From: Kineosporiaceae bacterium
GTDB lineage: Bacteria; Actinomycetota; Actinomycetes; Actinomycetales; Angustibacteraceae
Reading direction: 5' to 3'
DNA: 5,690 nucleotides
Assembly: GCA_027345905.1 (NCBI GenBank)
Contig: DAIETC010000256.1
Location: forward strand, 1-5,690
Shown piece after piece: positions 1 to 5,690 of this stretch (positions are counted from its first letter, which is position 1; each line of letters begins with the position of its first letter). The position numbers and the translations under genes were made by a program. The notes beneath the pieces were generated by a model. That model had not been told where the DNA came from. It did not search any database and saw only the letters and a list, made by a program, of their open reading frames with translations.

Positions 1-3000
1 GAGGCACACGAACGCAGCCTGAACGTCGACTTCCTGCTCGGCTACCTCAAACAGCTGCTCCCACGCCGCCGCGACCTCAAGCTGATCATTACCTCGGCGA
101 CGATCGACCCCGGCCGGTTCTCCCGACATTTCGGCGACGCACCGGTCATCGAGGTGTCCGGTCGCACGTACCCGGTCGAGGTTCGCTATCGCCCGGTCGT
201 CGATCCGGACGACCCGGACTCCGATCCCGACCGGGACCAGACGCAGGCGGTCTGCGAGGCGGTGGCGCAGCTGAGCGCTGAAGGCCCCGGCGACATCCTG
301 GTCTTCCTGTCCGGCGAACGCGAGATCCGTGACACGGCAGACGCACTGCGTGCCATGTCGTTGCCGCACACCGAGATCGCACCGTTGTACGCCCGGCTGT
401 CCGCTGCCGAACAGCACCGCGTCTTCGAACCGCACACCGGACGTCGCGTCGTCCTGGCCACGAACGTGGCCGAGACCTCGCTGACCGTGCCAGGCGTCCG
501 GTACGTCGTCGATCCCGGGACCGCTCGAATCTCGCGCTACAGCAGGCGCCTGAAGGTACAACGGCTCCCGATCGAGGCCATCTCCCAGGCCTCGGCGAAC
601 CAACGGGCTGGCCGGTGCGGGCGGGTCGCCGACGGTATCTGCATCCGGCTGTACTCCAAGGACGACTACGAGAGCCGTCCGGAGTTCACCGAACCCGAGA
701 TCCTGCGCACCGACCTTGCCTCGGTGATGTTGCAGATGACGGCCTTAAGCCTCGGCGACATCGGCGCCTTCCCGTTCCTCGACCCACCGGACCGGCGCAG
801 CATCCGCGACGGTCTGCTCCTGCTGCACGAGCTGGGGGCCATCGACCCGGACCAGGTCGATCCCCGTCAGCGGCTCACGCCGGTGGGGCGAGCGCTGGCC
901 CAGCTGCCCCTCGACCCGCGCCTGGCCCGGATGGTGGTCGAGGCAGCAAACGAGGGATGCGTCCGCGAGGTTTTAGTCGTGGCTGCGGCGCTGTCCATCC
1001 AGGACCCGCGCGAGCGCCCCCCGGACGCACAGGCACAGGCCGACGCCCACCACGCGAGGTTCGCCGACCCGGCGTCCGACTTCGTCACCTGGCTGAACCT
1101 GTGGGACTACGTTCACGAGCGGCAGCGCGAACTGTCGTCCAGCGCTTTTCGCCGGCTGTGTCGCGCCGAGCACCTGCACTATCTGCGCGTGCGCGAGTGG
1201 CAGGACGTGCACGGACAGCTGCGCCAGATCGCTGCCCGCCTCGGCATCAACGCGGGTCCCGCGCCCGCGGCCGGAACGCCCGTGGACGCCGACCGCCTGC
1301 ACCGTGCGCTCCTTGCGGGTCTGCTGTCGCACATCGGGCTGCGGGACACCGCGACCCGCGACTACCTGGGGGCGCGCGGGGCGCGTTTCGGCATCTGGCC
1401 CGGCTCGGCTCTCGCCAAGAAGCCGCCCGCCTGGGTGATGGCCGCCGAGCTCGCCGAGACCTCCCGACTGTGGGGTCGCATGCTCGCCCGGATCGACCCC
1501 GAGTGGGCCGAACGCCTTGCGCCGCACCTGGTTCGACGCATCTACAGCGAGCCGCACTGGTCGGCGCGCCGTGGCAGTGCGGTGGCCGCCGAGAAGGTGC
1601 TGCTGTACGGCGTGCCGCTGGTTGCCGCCCGGCAGGTCGCGTACGGCGCGATAGACCCCGCGCTCGCGCGGGAGCTGTTCGTGCGCCACGCGTTGGTCGA
1701 GGGCGACTGGCGCACCGAGCACCGGTTCTTCCAGGCCAACCGCGAGCTGCTCGAGGACGCCGAGCAGCTCGAGGAGCGCACCCGGCAGCGGGGCCTGGTC
1801 GTCGACGACGAGGCGTTGTTCGCCTTCTACGACAAGCGAATTCCCGACGACGTGGTGTCCGCGCGGCACTTCGACGCCTGGTGGAAGAAGGCCCGGCGGG
1901 AAGACCCCGAGCTGCTGACGTTTACGCCCGAGATGCTCGTCACCGACCGGGCTGACGAGGTCGACGTCGCCGACTACCCGACGTCCTGGCGAATCGCCGG
2001 CGTAGACCTCTTGGTCACCTATCAGTTCACGCCCGGCGCCGCGGCGGACGGCGTGAGCGTGCACGTGCCGATGGCCGTTCTCGGTGCCCTGCCGCCCGAC
2101 GCCTTCGACAGGCAGATACCGGGTCTGCGAAACGACCTCGTGACCGCACTGATCCGAGCGCTACCGAAGGCCGTGCGACGCACCCTGATTCCCGCCCCGG
2201 ACCGTGCAAGCGAGGCACTGCAACGTGTTTCACCGGATGACGGCCCGCTGCTGGCCGTCCTCAGCGCCGCACTCGAGGACCTCACGGGCACTCGGGTGCC
2301 CCTCGAGGACTGGGCCCTTTCCGCGGTGCCAGACCACCTGCGGGTCACGATTCGCGTCGAGGACGAACGGGGCCAGCTGGTCGACCAGGGCAAGGATCTG
2401 GGCGAACTGCAGCAGCGCCTGCGCCCCCGGCTGCAGAGTGTCCTGTCAACGGCCGCAGACGACCTGGAGTGCAGCGGCCTGACCGGCTGGAGCGTCGGCG
2501 AGCTGGCGACGACCCACTCCCTGGTGCATGGCGGTTACCGGGTGCAGGGCTACCCGGCGTTGGTCGACGAGGGCACCAGCGTCGGGGTGCGGGTGTGGTC
2601 GACGTCCGCGGAGGCGACGACAGCGCATCGAGCGGGGCTGCGCCGCCTCCTGCGCCTGCAGCTGCCGTCGCCGGTGCCCTACGTCCTGTCGCAGCTGGAC
2701 AACGCGTGCAATCTGGTGCTCAGCCGCGCGCCGCACATGACGGCGAGCGAGCTGATGGACGACTGCACCAACGCGGCCCTGGACGCTCTGGTTGAGGATT
2801 CGGGCGGTCCGGTGCGCGACCCCGAGGCTTTCGCCCAGCTGGTCCACGCCGTTGGTGCCCGGCTGAGCGAGCAGGTGCTAGGCGTCGTCCGGATCGTCGA
2901 ACGGATCCTTGCCTCGGCGTACGACGTGCAGGCCGCCATCAGCGCCGAGCGCAGCCTGAGCGTGCTGCCGGCTCTCGCGGACCTTCGCCTGCAGCTGGAT

Positions 3001-3357
3001 GCCTTGGTACGGCAAGGCTTCGTGACCGATGCGGGACGCGACCGGCTTCCCGACCTGCTGCGCTACCTGCAGGCCATGACCGTCCGGCTACGGCGACTGC
3101 CTGATGACCCTGGGCGCGACCGGGCCCTACAGTCGCGTGTCGAGCACGTGCAGGCCCACTACGAGAACGCGTTGGCCGACGTCGCGGCCGGCGACCGGCC
3201 AGCGCAGGCACTGACCGACGTCCGGTGGATGCTCCAAGAGCTGCGGGTCAGCCTGTTCGCCCCCACTTTGCGCACCGCCTACCCGGTCTCCGAGCAGCGC
3301 ATCCAGCGCGCCCTGGCCCTGGCCAGCCGCCCCTCACCCCCACACCCCTCGACGTGA
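1..3357 (+). CDS. hrpA: HrpA-type DEAH-box ATP-dependent RNA helicase (5' end off window)
   Basis: The frame is open from base 1 and ends at TGA 3355-3357, giving 1118 visible residues. The window starts at E-A-H of the DEAH box, so motifs I and Ia and the true start lie upstream. Visible motifs, numbered from base 1, are SAT at 32-34 (motif III), DILVFLSG at 98-105 (motif IV region), ATNVAETSLTVPG at about 153-165 (motif V) and QRAGRCGR at 201-208 (motif VI). They are followed by an HA2/winged-helix region (about 265-370), an OB-fold region (about 430-510, with YLGARGARF near 455) and a long DUF3418-type C-terminal region from about 515 (IYSEPHW; DAWWKK near 625-630) to near the end. E. coli HrpA is about 1300 residues, so adding the missing N-terminus gives a full-length protein. 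The family is cytoplasmic; in E. coli HrpA has been tied to mRNA processing and to rescue of stalled ribosomes. The frame shows no internal break. Family assignment is very secure; the precise role in this organism is inferred. Confidence 0.97.
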   Translation, partial: EAHERSLNVDFLLGYLKQLLPRRRDLKLIITSATIDPGRFSRHFGDAPVIEVSGRTYPVEVRYRPVVDPDDPDSDPDRDQTQAVCEAVAQLSAEGPGDILVFLSGEREIRDTADALRAMSLPHTEIAPLYARLSAAEQHRVFEPHTGRRVVLATNVAETSLTVPGVRYVVDPGTARISRYSRRLKVQRLPIEAISQASANQRAGRCGRVADGICIRLYSKDDYESRPEFTEPEILRTDLASVMLQMTALSLGDIGAFPFLDPPDRRSIRDGLLLLHELGAIDPDQVDPRQRLTPVGRALAQLPLDPRLARMVVEAANEGCVREVLVVAAALSIQDPRERPPDAQAQADAHHARFADPASDFVTWLNLWDYVHERQRELSSSAFRRLCRAEHLHYLRVREWQDVHGQLRQIAARLGINAGPAPAAGTPVDADRLHRALLAGLLSHIGLRDTATRDYLGARGARFGIWPGSALAKKPPAWVMAAELAETSRLWGRMLARIDPEWAERLAPHLVRRIYSEPHWSARRGSAVAAEKVLLYGVPLVAARQVAYGAIDPALARELFVRHALVEGDWRTEHRFFQANRELLEDAEQLEERTRQRGLVVDDEALFAFYDKRIPDDVVSARHFDAWWKKARREDPELLTFTPEMLVTDRADEVDVADYPTSWRIAGVDLLVTYQFTPGAAADGVSVHVPMAVLGALPPDAFDRQIPGLRNDLVTALIRALPKAVRRTLIPAPDRASEALQRVSPDDGPLLAVLSAALEDLTGTRVPLEDWALSAVPDHLRVTIRVEDERGQLVDQGKDLGELQQRLRPRLQSVLSTAADDLECSGLTGWSVGELATTHSLVHGGYRVQGYPALVDEGTSVGVRVWSTSAEATTAHRAGLRRLLRLQLPSPVPYVLSQLDNACNLVLSRAPHMTASELMDDCTNAALDALVEDSGGPVRDPEAFAQLVHAVGARLSEQVLGVVRIVERILASAYDVQAAISAERSLSVLPALADLRLQLDALVRQGFVTDAGRDRLPDLLRYLQAMTVRLRRLPDDPGRDRALQSRVEHVQAHYENALADVAAGDRPAQALTDVRWMLQELRVSLFAPTLRTAYPVSEQRIQRALALASRPSPPHPST

Positions 3358-3427
3358 TCACGCCGCCGCGGCCTCGACGTCCCGCCCGACCCGACACGAC
3401 GGCCCCCACGTGCCCGCGCGGCGAGCA

Positions 3428-3444
3428 CGCGATCTGGAATCGCG
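3428..3444. terminator. Short hairpin between convergent helicase and toxin genes (weak terminator candidate)
   Basis: CGCGAT and ATCGCG form a perfect 6-bp stem around a 5-nt loop (CTGGA), placed 2 nt beyond the vapC stop codon (3447-3449, - strand) in the 89-bp gap between two convergent genes. No T-tract follows on either strand, so an intrinsic terminator is only suggested by position. Apart from this hairpin the gap holds nothing I recognise. Confidence 0.25.
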
Positions 3445-3446
3445 AT

Positions 3447-3869
3447 CTATCCCAGCGGCGCGACCTGGACGCCCACGGATTGCGCCCCAGCGCGTAGGCG
3501 CTGGTCCCAGACGGCGAACAGCGTGTCCATGGCGCCGACGGCGAGCAGGCTGGCCAGGTGCACCGCGTCGGCACCTCGCAACGCGTGTTTGCCGGCGAGG
3601 CGCCCGGCGTGAGCGGTGACGCGCCCGGTCAGCCGCACCGTCCGAGTGGCTGCCCAGTAGCCCTCCCACGCTGTCTCGGCACGACCTCGGTCGCCCGGGT
3701 CCAGGCGGTGGTCGCGGCCGGCCGCGGCCAACGCTGCGCGCACCTCGGGATACGCGAGTCTGCTCGACACCGCGGCGTCGCACCCGTCCCATAAGGCGGC
3801 TGCAAGATCGCTGCCGTCCTCCTCGACGAGCAACTTGACGAACGCGCTGCTGTCGAAATACACGATCAC
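3447..3869 (-). CDS. vapC: VapC-like PIN-domain ribonuclease toxin
   Basis: A 140-residue protein read from GTG at 3869-3867 to TAG at 3449-3447. It has the layout of a PIN-domain Mg2+-dependent RNase. The acidic residues in family positions are D6 (YFDSSAFVK, the N-terminal beta strand), E42 (YPEVRAAL), D101 (GADAVHLAS) and a final acidic position at D122 (VWDQRL). All four are present, so the enzyme looks catalytically intact. PIN toxins of this group cleave RNA, in studied cases tRNA or rRNA, and block translation until bound by the antitoxin. The start lies 4 nt after the antitoxin stop, with a GGGAG ribosome-binding site inside the last antitoxin codons, so the two genes are almost certainly co-transcribed and translationally coupled. 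A GTG two codons later (residue 3) is a possible alternative start but would leave few residues before D6. The RNA target cannot be told from sequence. Confidence 0.92.
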   Translation of the reverse strand: MIVYFDSSAFVKLLVEEDGSDLAAALWDGCDAAVSSRLAYPEVRAALAAAGRDHRLDPGDRGRAETAWEGYWAATRTVRLTGRVTAHAGRLAGKHALRGADAVHLASLLAVGAMDTLFAVWDQRLRAGAQSVGVQVAPLG

Positions 3870-3873
3870 GGCG

Positions 3874-4137
3874 TCACTCCCGCTGCTCGCTCACCAGGTC
3901 GGCAACCGGCCGGCTCGCGCGGACCCGCGCCGTGCCGCGGGCAGCCGGGCGATCAGGACGGCGCGGCCTGCTGAGCACTCCGCGCTGGACAAGCGTGTCG
4001 AGCAGGGGGGCGGTGTCGACAGGCAGCAAGCGGGCTACCGGAGTACCACGGTCGGTGACGACAACCTCTTCACCGTCTCGGGCCCGCGCGATCCACTGGG
4101 ACAGCTCGGCTCGTAAGGCGCTGATCGCGACGTCCAC
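3874..4137 (-). CDS. Phd/YefM-type antitoxin of the VapC-like toxin
   Basis: An 87-residue protein from GTG at 4137-4135 to TGA at 3876-3874. The first ~40 residues carry the Phd/YefM (prevent-host-death) fold signature: ISALRAELSQWIARARDGEEV followed by VTDRGTPVARLLPV (residues 27-40), the short beta-hairpin region that dimerises and, with the N-terminal helix, binds DNA. The rest is Arg/Pro/Ala-rich (57-77) and ends in PVADLVSEQRE (77-87), the toxin-wrapping tail typical of actinobacterial antitoxins paired with PIN toxins. It is the first gene of the operon, normal for type II systems in which the labile antitoxin represses its own promoter and neutralises the toxin. The frame stays open upstream to about 4356 but that stretch is not antitoxin-like and runs into the divergent gene, so GTG 4137 is preferred. 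No clear Shine-Dalgarno precedes it; a leaderless or weakly initiated message is possible. It could equally be named vapB by partnership. Confidence 0.92.
   Translation of the reverse strand: MDVAISALRAELSQWIARARDGEEVVVTDRGTPVARLLPVDTAPLLDTLVQRGVLSRPRRPDRPAARGTARVRASRPVADLVSEQRE
3877..3881 (-). promoter_or_regulatory. Ribosome-binding site of the toxin gene inside the antitoxin 3' end
   Basis: The - strand reads GGGAG, 7 nt before the GTG start at 3869. It overlaps the last two antitoxin codons (CGG GAG) just before TGA. This supports the chosen toxin start and links toxin translation to passage of ribosomes through the antitoxin gene. Confidence 0.6.
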
Positions 4138-4141
4138 CTGG

Positions 4142-4177
4142 CAAGCGTACAACTGATGGATACCCTTGTGTACAGAA
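4142..4177. promoter_or_regulatory. Candidate antitoxin operator with two TGTAC cores
   Basis: A 12-nt imperfect palindrome TTGTGTACAGAA (4166-4177) centres on a perfect TGTACA (4169-4174). A second core, TTGTAC on the - strand (4152-4147), is centred 23 bp away, about two helical turns, and lies 10 bp from the antitoxin start. E. coli YefM, a relative of this antitoxin, recognises TGTACA hexamers in its own operator, so a similar site here is a reasonable inference. The second core has only GTAC as an exact palindrome. Confidence 0.45.
4144..4172 (-). promoter_or_regulatory. Candidate promoter of the toxin-antitoxin operon
   Basis: On the - strand TACGCT (4149-4144) can serve as a -10 element matching TANNNT. 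A TACACA element (4172-4167) lies 17 bp upstream and matches four of six bases of a TTGACA -35. Transcription would start near the GTG at 4137, giving a leaderless or almost leaderless antitoxin message, which fits the missing ribosome-binding site. The elements overlap both TGTAC cores, as expected for an autorepressed promoter. The assignment rests on weak consensus matches. Confidence 0.3.
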
Positions 4178-4241
4178 TCGGGCTGAGCTGAGGCGCTGTC
4201 AGGACACCGGCTGGCTCTGGCCGGCCGCGTCTTGGCGGAGC

Positions 4242-5258
4242 ATGGCCGCGGGCGCGGGCACCATGGACGTCGTGCCCGCACCGATACCTGTGATTCTGGA
4301 CGTCGACACCGGAGTGGACGACGCATGTGCCCTGCTCCTGGCCGAGCTCCATCCAAGTCTCAACCTGCAGGCGGTCACCTGCGTGGCCGGGAACGCCGGT
4401 GTCGACCAGGTGGTGACCAACACCCTGGCCGTGCTGGCAGCGGCCGGTCGCACCGACGTACCGGTGGCGAGGGGGACGGCGCGGCCGTTGATCGAAGTGC
4501 CGCGTGAGGCCCGGCACGTGCACGGCGAGGACGGCATGGGCGACCTCGACCACGCCTTCCTGGGGCTGCCACCCGTGACGGCGGCGGCGGACCCCCGGCA
4601 CGCGGTTGAGCTGTTGCGGGACCTCCTGGATGAGGCTCACGAGCGAACTGAGCCCGTCACTCTGGTGCCACTGGCACCGTTGACGAACATCGCGCTGCTG
4701 CTGCGCACCTATCCGCAGGCCGCGAAAGGGTTGCGGCACATCGTCTTCATGGGCGGCGCCGCGAACATCGGCAACGCCACGGCGTCGGCCGAGTTCAACG
4801 TCTGGCAAGACCCGGAGGCCGCAGCGGTCGTCCTGGACGCCTGTCGTGAGCTTTCGGTGCCGGTGACGATGTACGGGCTGGACGTCTTCTACGACGTACG
4901 CGTCACCCGGGTGGACGCAACGACGCTTTCGGCGGGCGCATCCGCGGTGGCGCGGCTCGCGGGGGCCTTGGTGGCCTTTCAGTGCGAGCGCTTCGGGATC
5001 GACGACGCGACGGTGGGCGACGCCGGCGCCGTATGCGCCGTGATCGACCCCGATGGTCTGCGGACGACGGCACTGCCCGTCCACGTCGAGCTGACGGGTG
5101 CGCGCACTCGGGGGCAGACCGTTGTGGACAGGCGCCGTTGGGCTGGCGATGTCCGCCACGACCCGCACGGCGTCGCCCCCACAGTCGTTGATGTGGCCAC
5201 TTCGGTGGACGCCGAACGTTGGCGTCGGCTGTGGTTGGAGACCGTGCGGTCTCAGTGA
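4242..5258 (+). CDS. Inosine-uridine-preferring type nucleoside hydrolase
   Basis: A 338-residue protein, the normal size for the family, ending at TGA 5256-5258. It belongs to the Ca2+-dependent nucleoside N-ribohydrolases, which cleave the N-glycosidic bond of ribonucleosides to give base and ribose in salvage. Family landmarks are VILDVDTGVDDA with D20, D22, D26 and D27 (metal and ribose site), VAGN with N51, VHGEDGMG with H94, PLTNIA with T148/N149, FMGGAANIGN with N175, AEFNVWQDPEAA with E184 and N186, and VGDAGAV with D260 (the usual C-terminal metal aspartate). The usual His before that Asp is Gly259, so leaving-group chemistry or base preference may differ from the C. fasciculata-type enzyme; C47 in TCVAGN hints at the less studied Cys-containing group. 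There is no signal peptide. The start is uncertain: ATG 4242 has GGAG only 1 nt upstream, and ATG 4263 (residue 8) or GTG 4272 (residue 11) are alternatives. It is divergent from the antitoxin and convergent with the methyltransferase remnant. Substrate is not predictable. Confidence 0.94.
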   Translation: MAAGAGTMDVVPAPIPVILDVDTGVDDACALLLAELHPSLNLQAVTCVAGNAGVDQVVTNTLAVLAAAGRTDVPVARGTARPLIEVPREARHVHGEDGMGDLDHAFLGLPPVTAAADPRHAVELLRDLLDEAHERTEPVTLVPLAPLTNIALLLRTYPQAAKGLRHIVFMGGAANIGNATASAEFNVWQDPEAAAVVLDACRELSVPVTMYGLDVFYDVRVTRVDATTLSAGASAVARLAGALVAFQCERFGIDDATVGDAGAVCAVIDPDGLRTTALPVHVELTGARTRGQTVVDRRRWAGDVRHDPHGVAPTVVDVATSVDAERWRRLWLETVRSQ

Positions 5259-5572
5259 CCGCCGCGCTCCACAATGAGCATCTGGTTGGCTCCCCGCTGG
5301 AACTCGTAGGCCACTCGCGTCACCTCGACCCGGTGACCGTCACCGCAAAGCCGGTCGAGAACCCGCGGCAGGAACGGCACTGGGGCACCGGTCCCCTGGA
5401 CGACAAGCGGAAACACGCGCACCTGCCGCGCAACTCGCGACAACTCGAGCAGCGCCTGCAAATGCCATTGCTCATCGAGAGCGTCGGACCAGGTGAACAG
5501 CAGGTGCGAACACAGCGCGAGGTCAAAGGAACTGTCTGCGAAGGGAAGTCTCAGACCTCCGGAAGTAGCTGA
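5252..5572 (-). pseudogene. C-terminal remnant of a class I SAM-dependent methyltransferase
   Basis: A - strand frame open from 5572 to TGA 5254-5252, 106 residues. It starts within a typical mid-domain block, LPFADSSFDLALCSHLLF (5548-5495), the region after the SAM-binding loop in class I methyltransferases. It continues through LLELSRVARQVRVFPLV to VAYEFQRGANQMLIV near the end (about 5314-5270), a C-terminal pattern I know from bacterial class I methyltransferases. Members of this type are usually above 200 residues, so roughly the first half, including the GxGxG SAM motif, is absent. A TAG (5575-5573) closes the frame upstream and nothing methyltransferase-like follows in 5576-5690 in any - strand frame. 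No ATG or GTG start exists; a TTG at 5461 would make only 69 residues. It is best read as a gene cut by insertion, deletion or rearrangement. Its stop overlaps the nucleoside hydrolase stop. The substrate is unknown. Confidence 0.8.
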
Positions 5573-5578
5573 CTAACT

Positions 5579-5603
5579 GGTCTTGTGATCAGGACTTTTC
5601 TTT
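5579..5603 (+). terminator. Terminator-like hairpin with T-tract
   Basis: GTCTTG (5580-5585) pairs with CAGGAC (5590-5595) around the loop TGAT, with one G-U pair and a possible extra G-U at the base (5579/5596). TTTTCTTT (5596-5603) follows directly. This is the layout of an intrinsic terminator on the + strand and stands out in such GC-rich DNA. No intact + strand gene ends close by (the nearest stop is at 5258), so it may belong to the end of a transferred element or insulate the downstream gene. The stem is short. Confidence 0.4.
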
Positions 5604-5632
5604 GCCAGAAGCCGTCGGAAAGTCGATATGAT
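5602..5632 (+). promoter_or_regulatory. Candidate promoter ahead of the right-edge reading frame
   Basis: TTGCCA (5602-5607) and TATGAT (5627-5632) are good -35 and -10 matches but are 19 bp apart, slightly long. A second TATGAT lies at 5637-5642. If the first is used, transcription would begin near 5639, which would favour a GTG start at 5643 or 5649 over ATG 5628. Both readings are possible. Confidence 0.3.
5617..5622 (+). promoter_or_regulatory. Candidate ribosome-binding site for the right-edge reading frame
   Basis: GGAAAG ends 5 nt before ATG 5628, a good spacing for initiation there. This competes with the reading in which TATGAT at 5627-5632 is a -10 box. Confidence 0.4.
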
Positions 5633-5690
5633 CTGCTATGATGTGGGGGTGGATCAGGTCGAGCTGGAGGGGATGCCCGAGCCGGGTGTT
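5628..5690 (+). CDS. Start of an unidentified protein (3' end off window)
   Basis: From ATG 5628 the frame stays open to the window edge, 21 codons. After the first five codons it becomes GC-rich with G/C third positions (GTG GAT CAG GTC GAG CTG GAG), like a real high-GC gene. The visible acidic stretch DQVELEGMPEPG loosely recalls the N-terminal regions of actinobacterial DUF222/HNH-endonuclease (13E12-repeat) proteins, which often have a short acidic segment and a PGP-like turn here. That is a memory-based impression from about 15 residues and must not be taken as an assignment; a transposase is also possible given the cut methyltransferase next door. Alternative starts are GTG 5643 and GTG 5649. 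A TGA at 5586-5588 closes the frame upstream. Confidence 0.4.
   Translation, partial: MICYDVGVDQVELEGMPEPGV

Larger units (their letters stand above)
4138..4241. other. Divergent intergenic region between antitoxin and nucleoside hydrolase
   Basis: This 104-bp stretch must carry the promoters of both the toxin-antitoxin operon and the nucleoside hydrolase unless the latter is transcribed differently. The left half holds the two TGTAC cores. In the right half I see no convincing -35/-10 pair for the + strand gene, only a TGTC-AG-GACA inverted repeat at 4197-4206 that may be chance. Confidence 0.5.

Noticed and set aside
601..624. Ala in the helicase motif VI (QRAGRCGR) as a possible defect
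   Set aside because: The third position of the QRxGRxGR motif varies in DEAH-box proteins; the arginines that matter for ATP hydrolysis are present.
973..2064. Long - strand open frame antisense to the helicase
   Set aside because: No recognisable motif; the + strand frame has unmistakable HrpA conservation throughout, so this is a shadow frame.
3347..3380. 9-bp direct repeat CCTCGACGT at 3347-3355 and 3372-3380, flanking the helicase stop
   Set aside because: Short and built of common GC-rich codon pairs; no element lies between the copies.
4138..4356. Longer antitoxin reading frame extending upstream of GTG 4137
   Set aside because: The extra 73 residues are Arg/Pro/Ser-rich with no family resemblance, run through the promoter region and overlap the start of the divergent nucleoside hydrolase.
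4035..5168. Long - strand open frame antisense to the nucleoside hydrolase
   Set aside because: It is a composition effect of GC-rich coding on the other strand: His/Arg/Gly-rich, no recognisable domain, and it also overlaps the antitoxin gene in another frame.
5219..5572. + strand open frame across the methyltransferase remnant
   Set aside because: The - strand frame shows clear methyltransferase conservation, while the + strand product has no recognisable feature and overlaps the end of the nucleoside hydrolase.
5570..5627. tRNA or attachment site at the GC junction
   Set aside because: No cloverleaf, T-loop or acceptor stem could be drawn; only one short hairpin with a T-tract is present.

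Overview
The window is high-GC DNA with strong G/C third-position bias, GTG starts and protein families common in Actinomycetota, so a high-GC Gram-positive chromosome is the likely source. No rRNA, tRNA, CRISPR array or complete insertion sequence is visible. Genus cannot be decided from this sequence.

Layout, left to right. (1) Positions 1-3357 (+) hold most of an HrpA-type DEAH-box RNA helicase; the window opens inside the DEAH motif, so the N-terminal ATP-binding part lies off the left edge. (2) Convergent to it, 3447-4137 (-) is a compact type II toxin-antitoxin operon: a Phd/YefM-type antitoxin of 87 residues followed after 4 nt by a VapC-like PIN-domain ribonuclease toxin of 140 residues. 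Its upstream region carries a TGTACA palindrome and a second TGTAC core, which fits autoregulation. (3) Divergent from the antitoxin, 4242-5258 (+) is an inosine-uridine-type nucleoside hydrolase with most metal- and ribose-binding residues intact. (4) Tail-to-tail with it, overlapping by 7 bp, is the C-terminal part of a class I SAM-dependent methyltransferase (5252-5572, -). Its SAM-binding N-terminal half is gone: the reading frame stops exactly where the sequence turns markedly less GC-rich. (5) Positions 5561-5640 are about 46% GC, hold a terminator-like hairpin with a T-tract, and lead into the start of a new + strand reading frame that leaves the window at 5690.

The genes do not form one pathway. 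The helicase acts on RNA and translation, the nucleoside hydrolase on nucleoside salvage, and the toxin-antitoxin pair is an autonomous accessory module lying between these two housekeeping-type genes. The most informative spots are the antitoxin operator region and the junction at about 5555-5575, where a methyltransferase gene has been cut and unlike DNA begins. I see no clearly new multi-gene system in the window; the junction is the best lead and its answer lies beyond the right edge.
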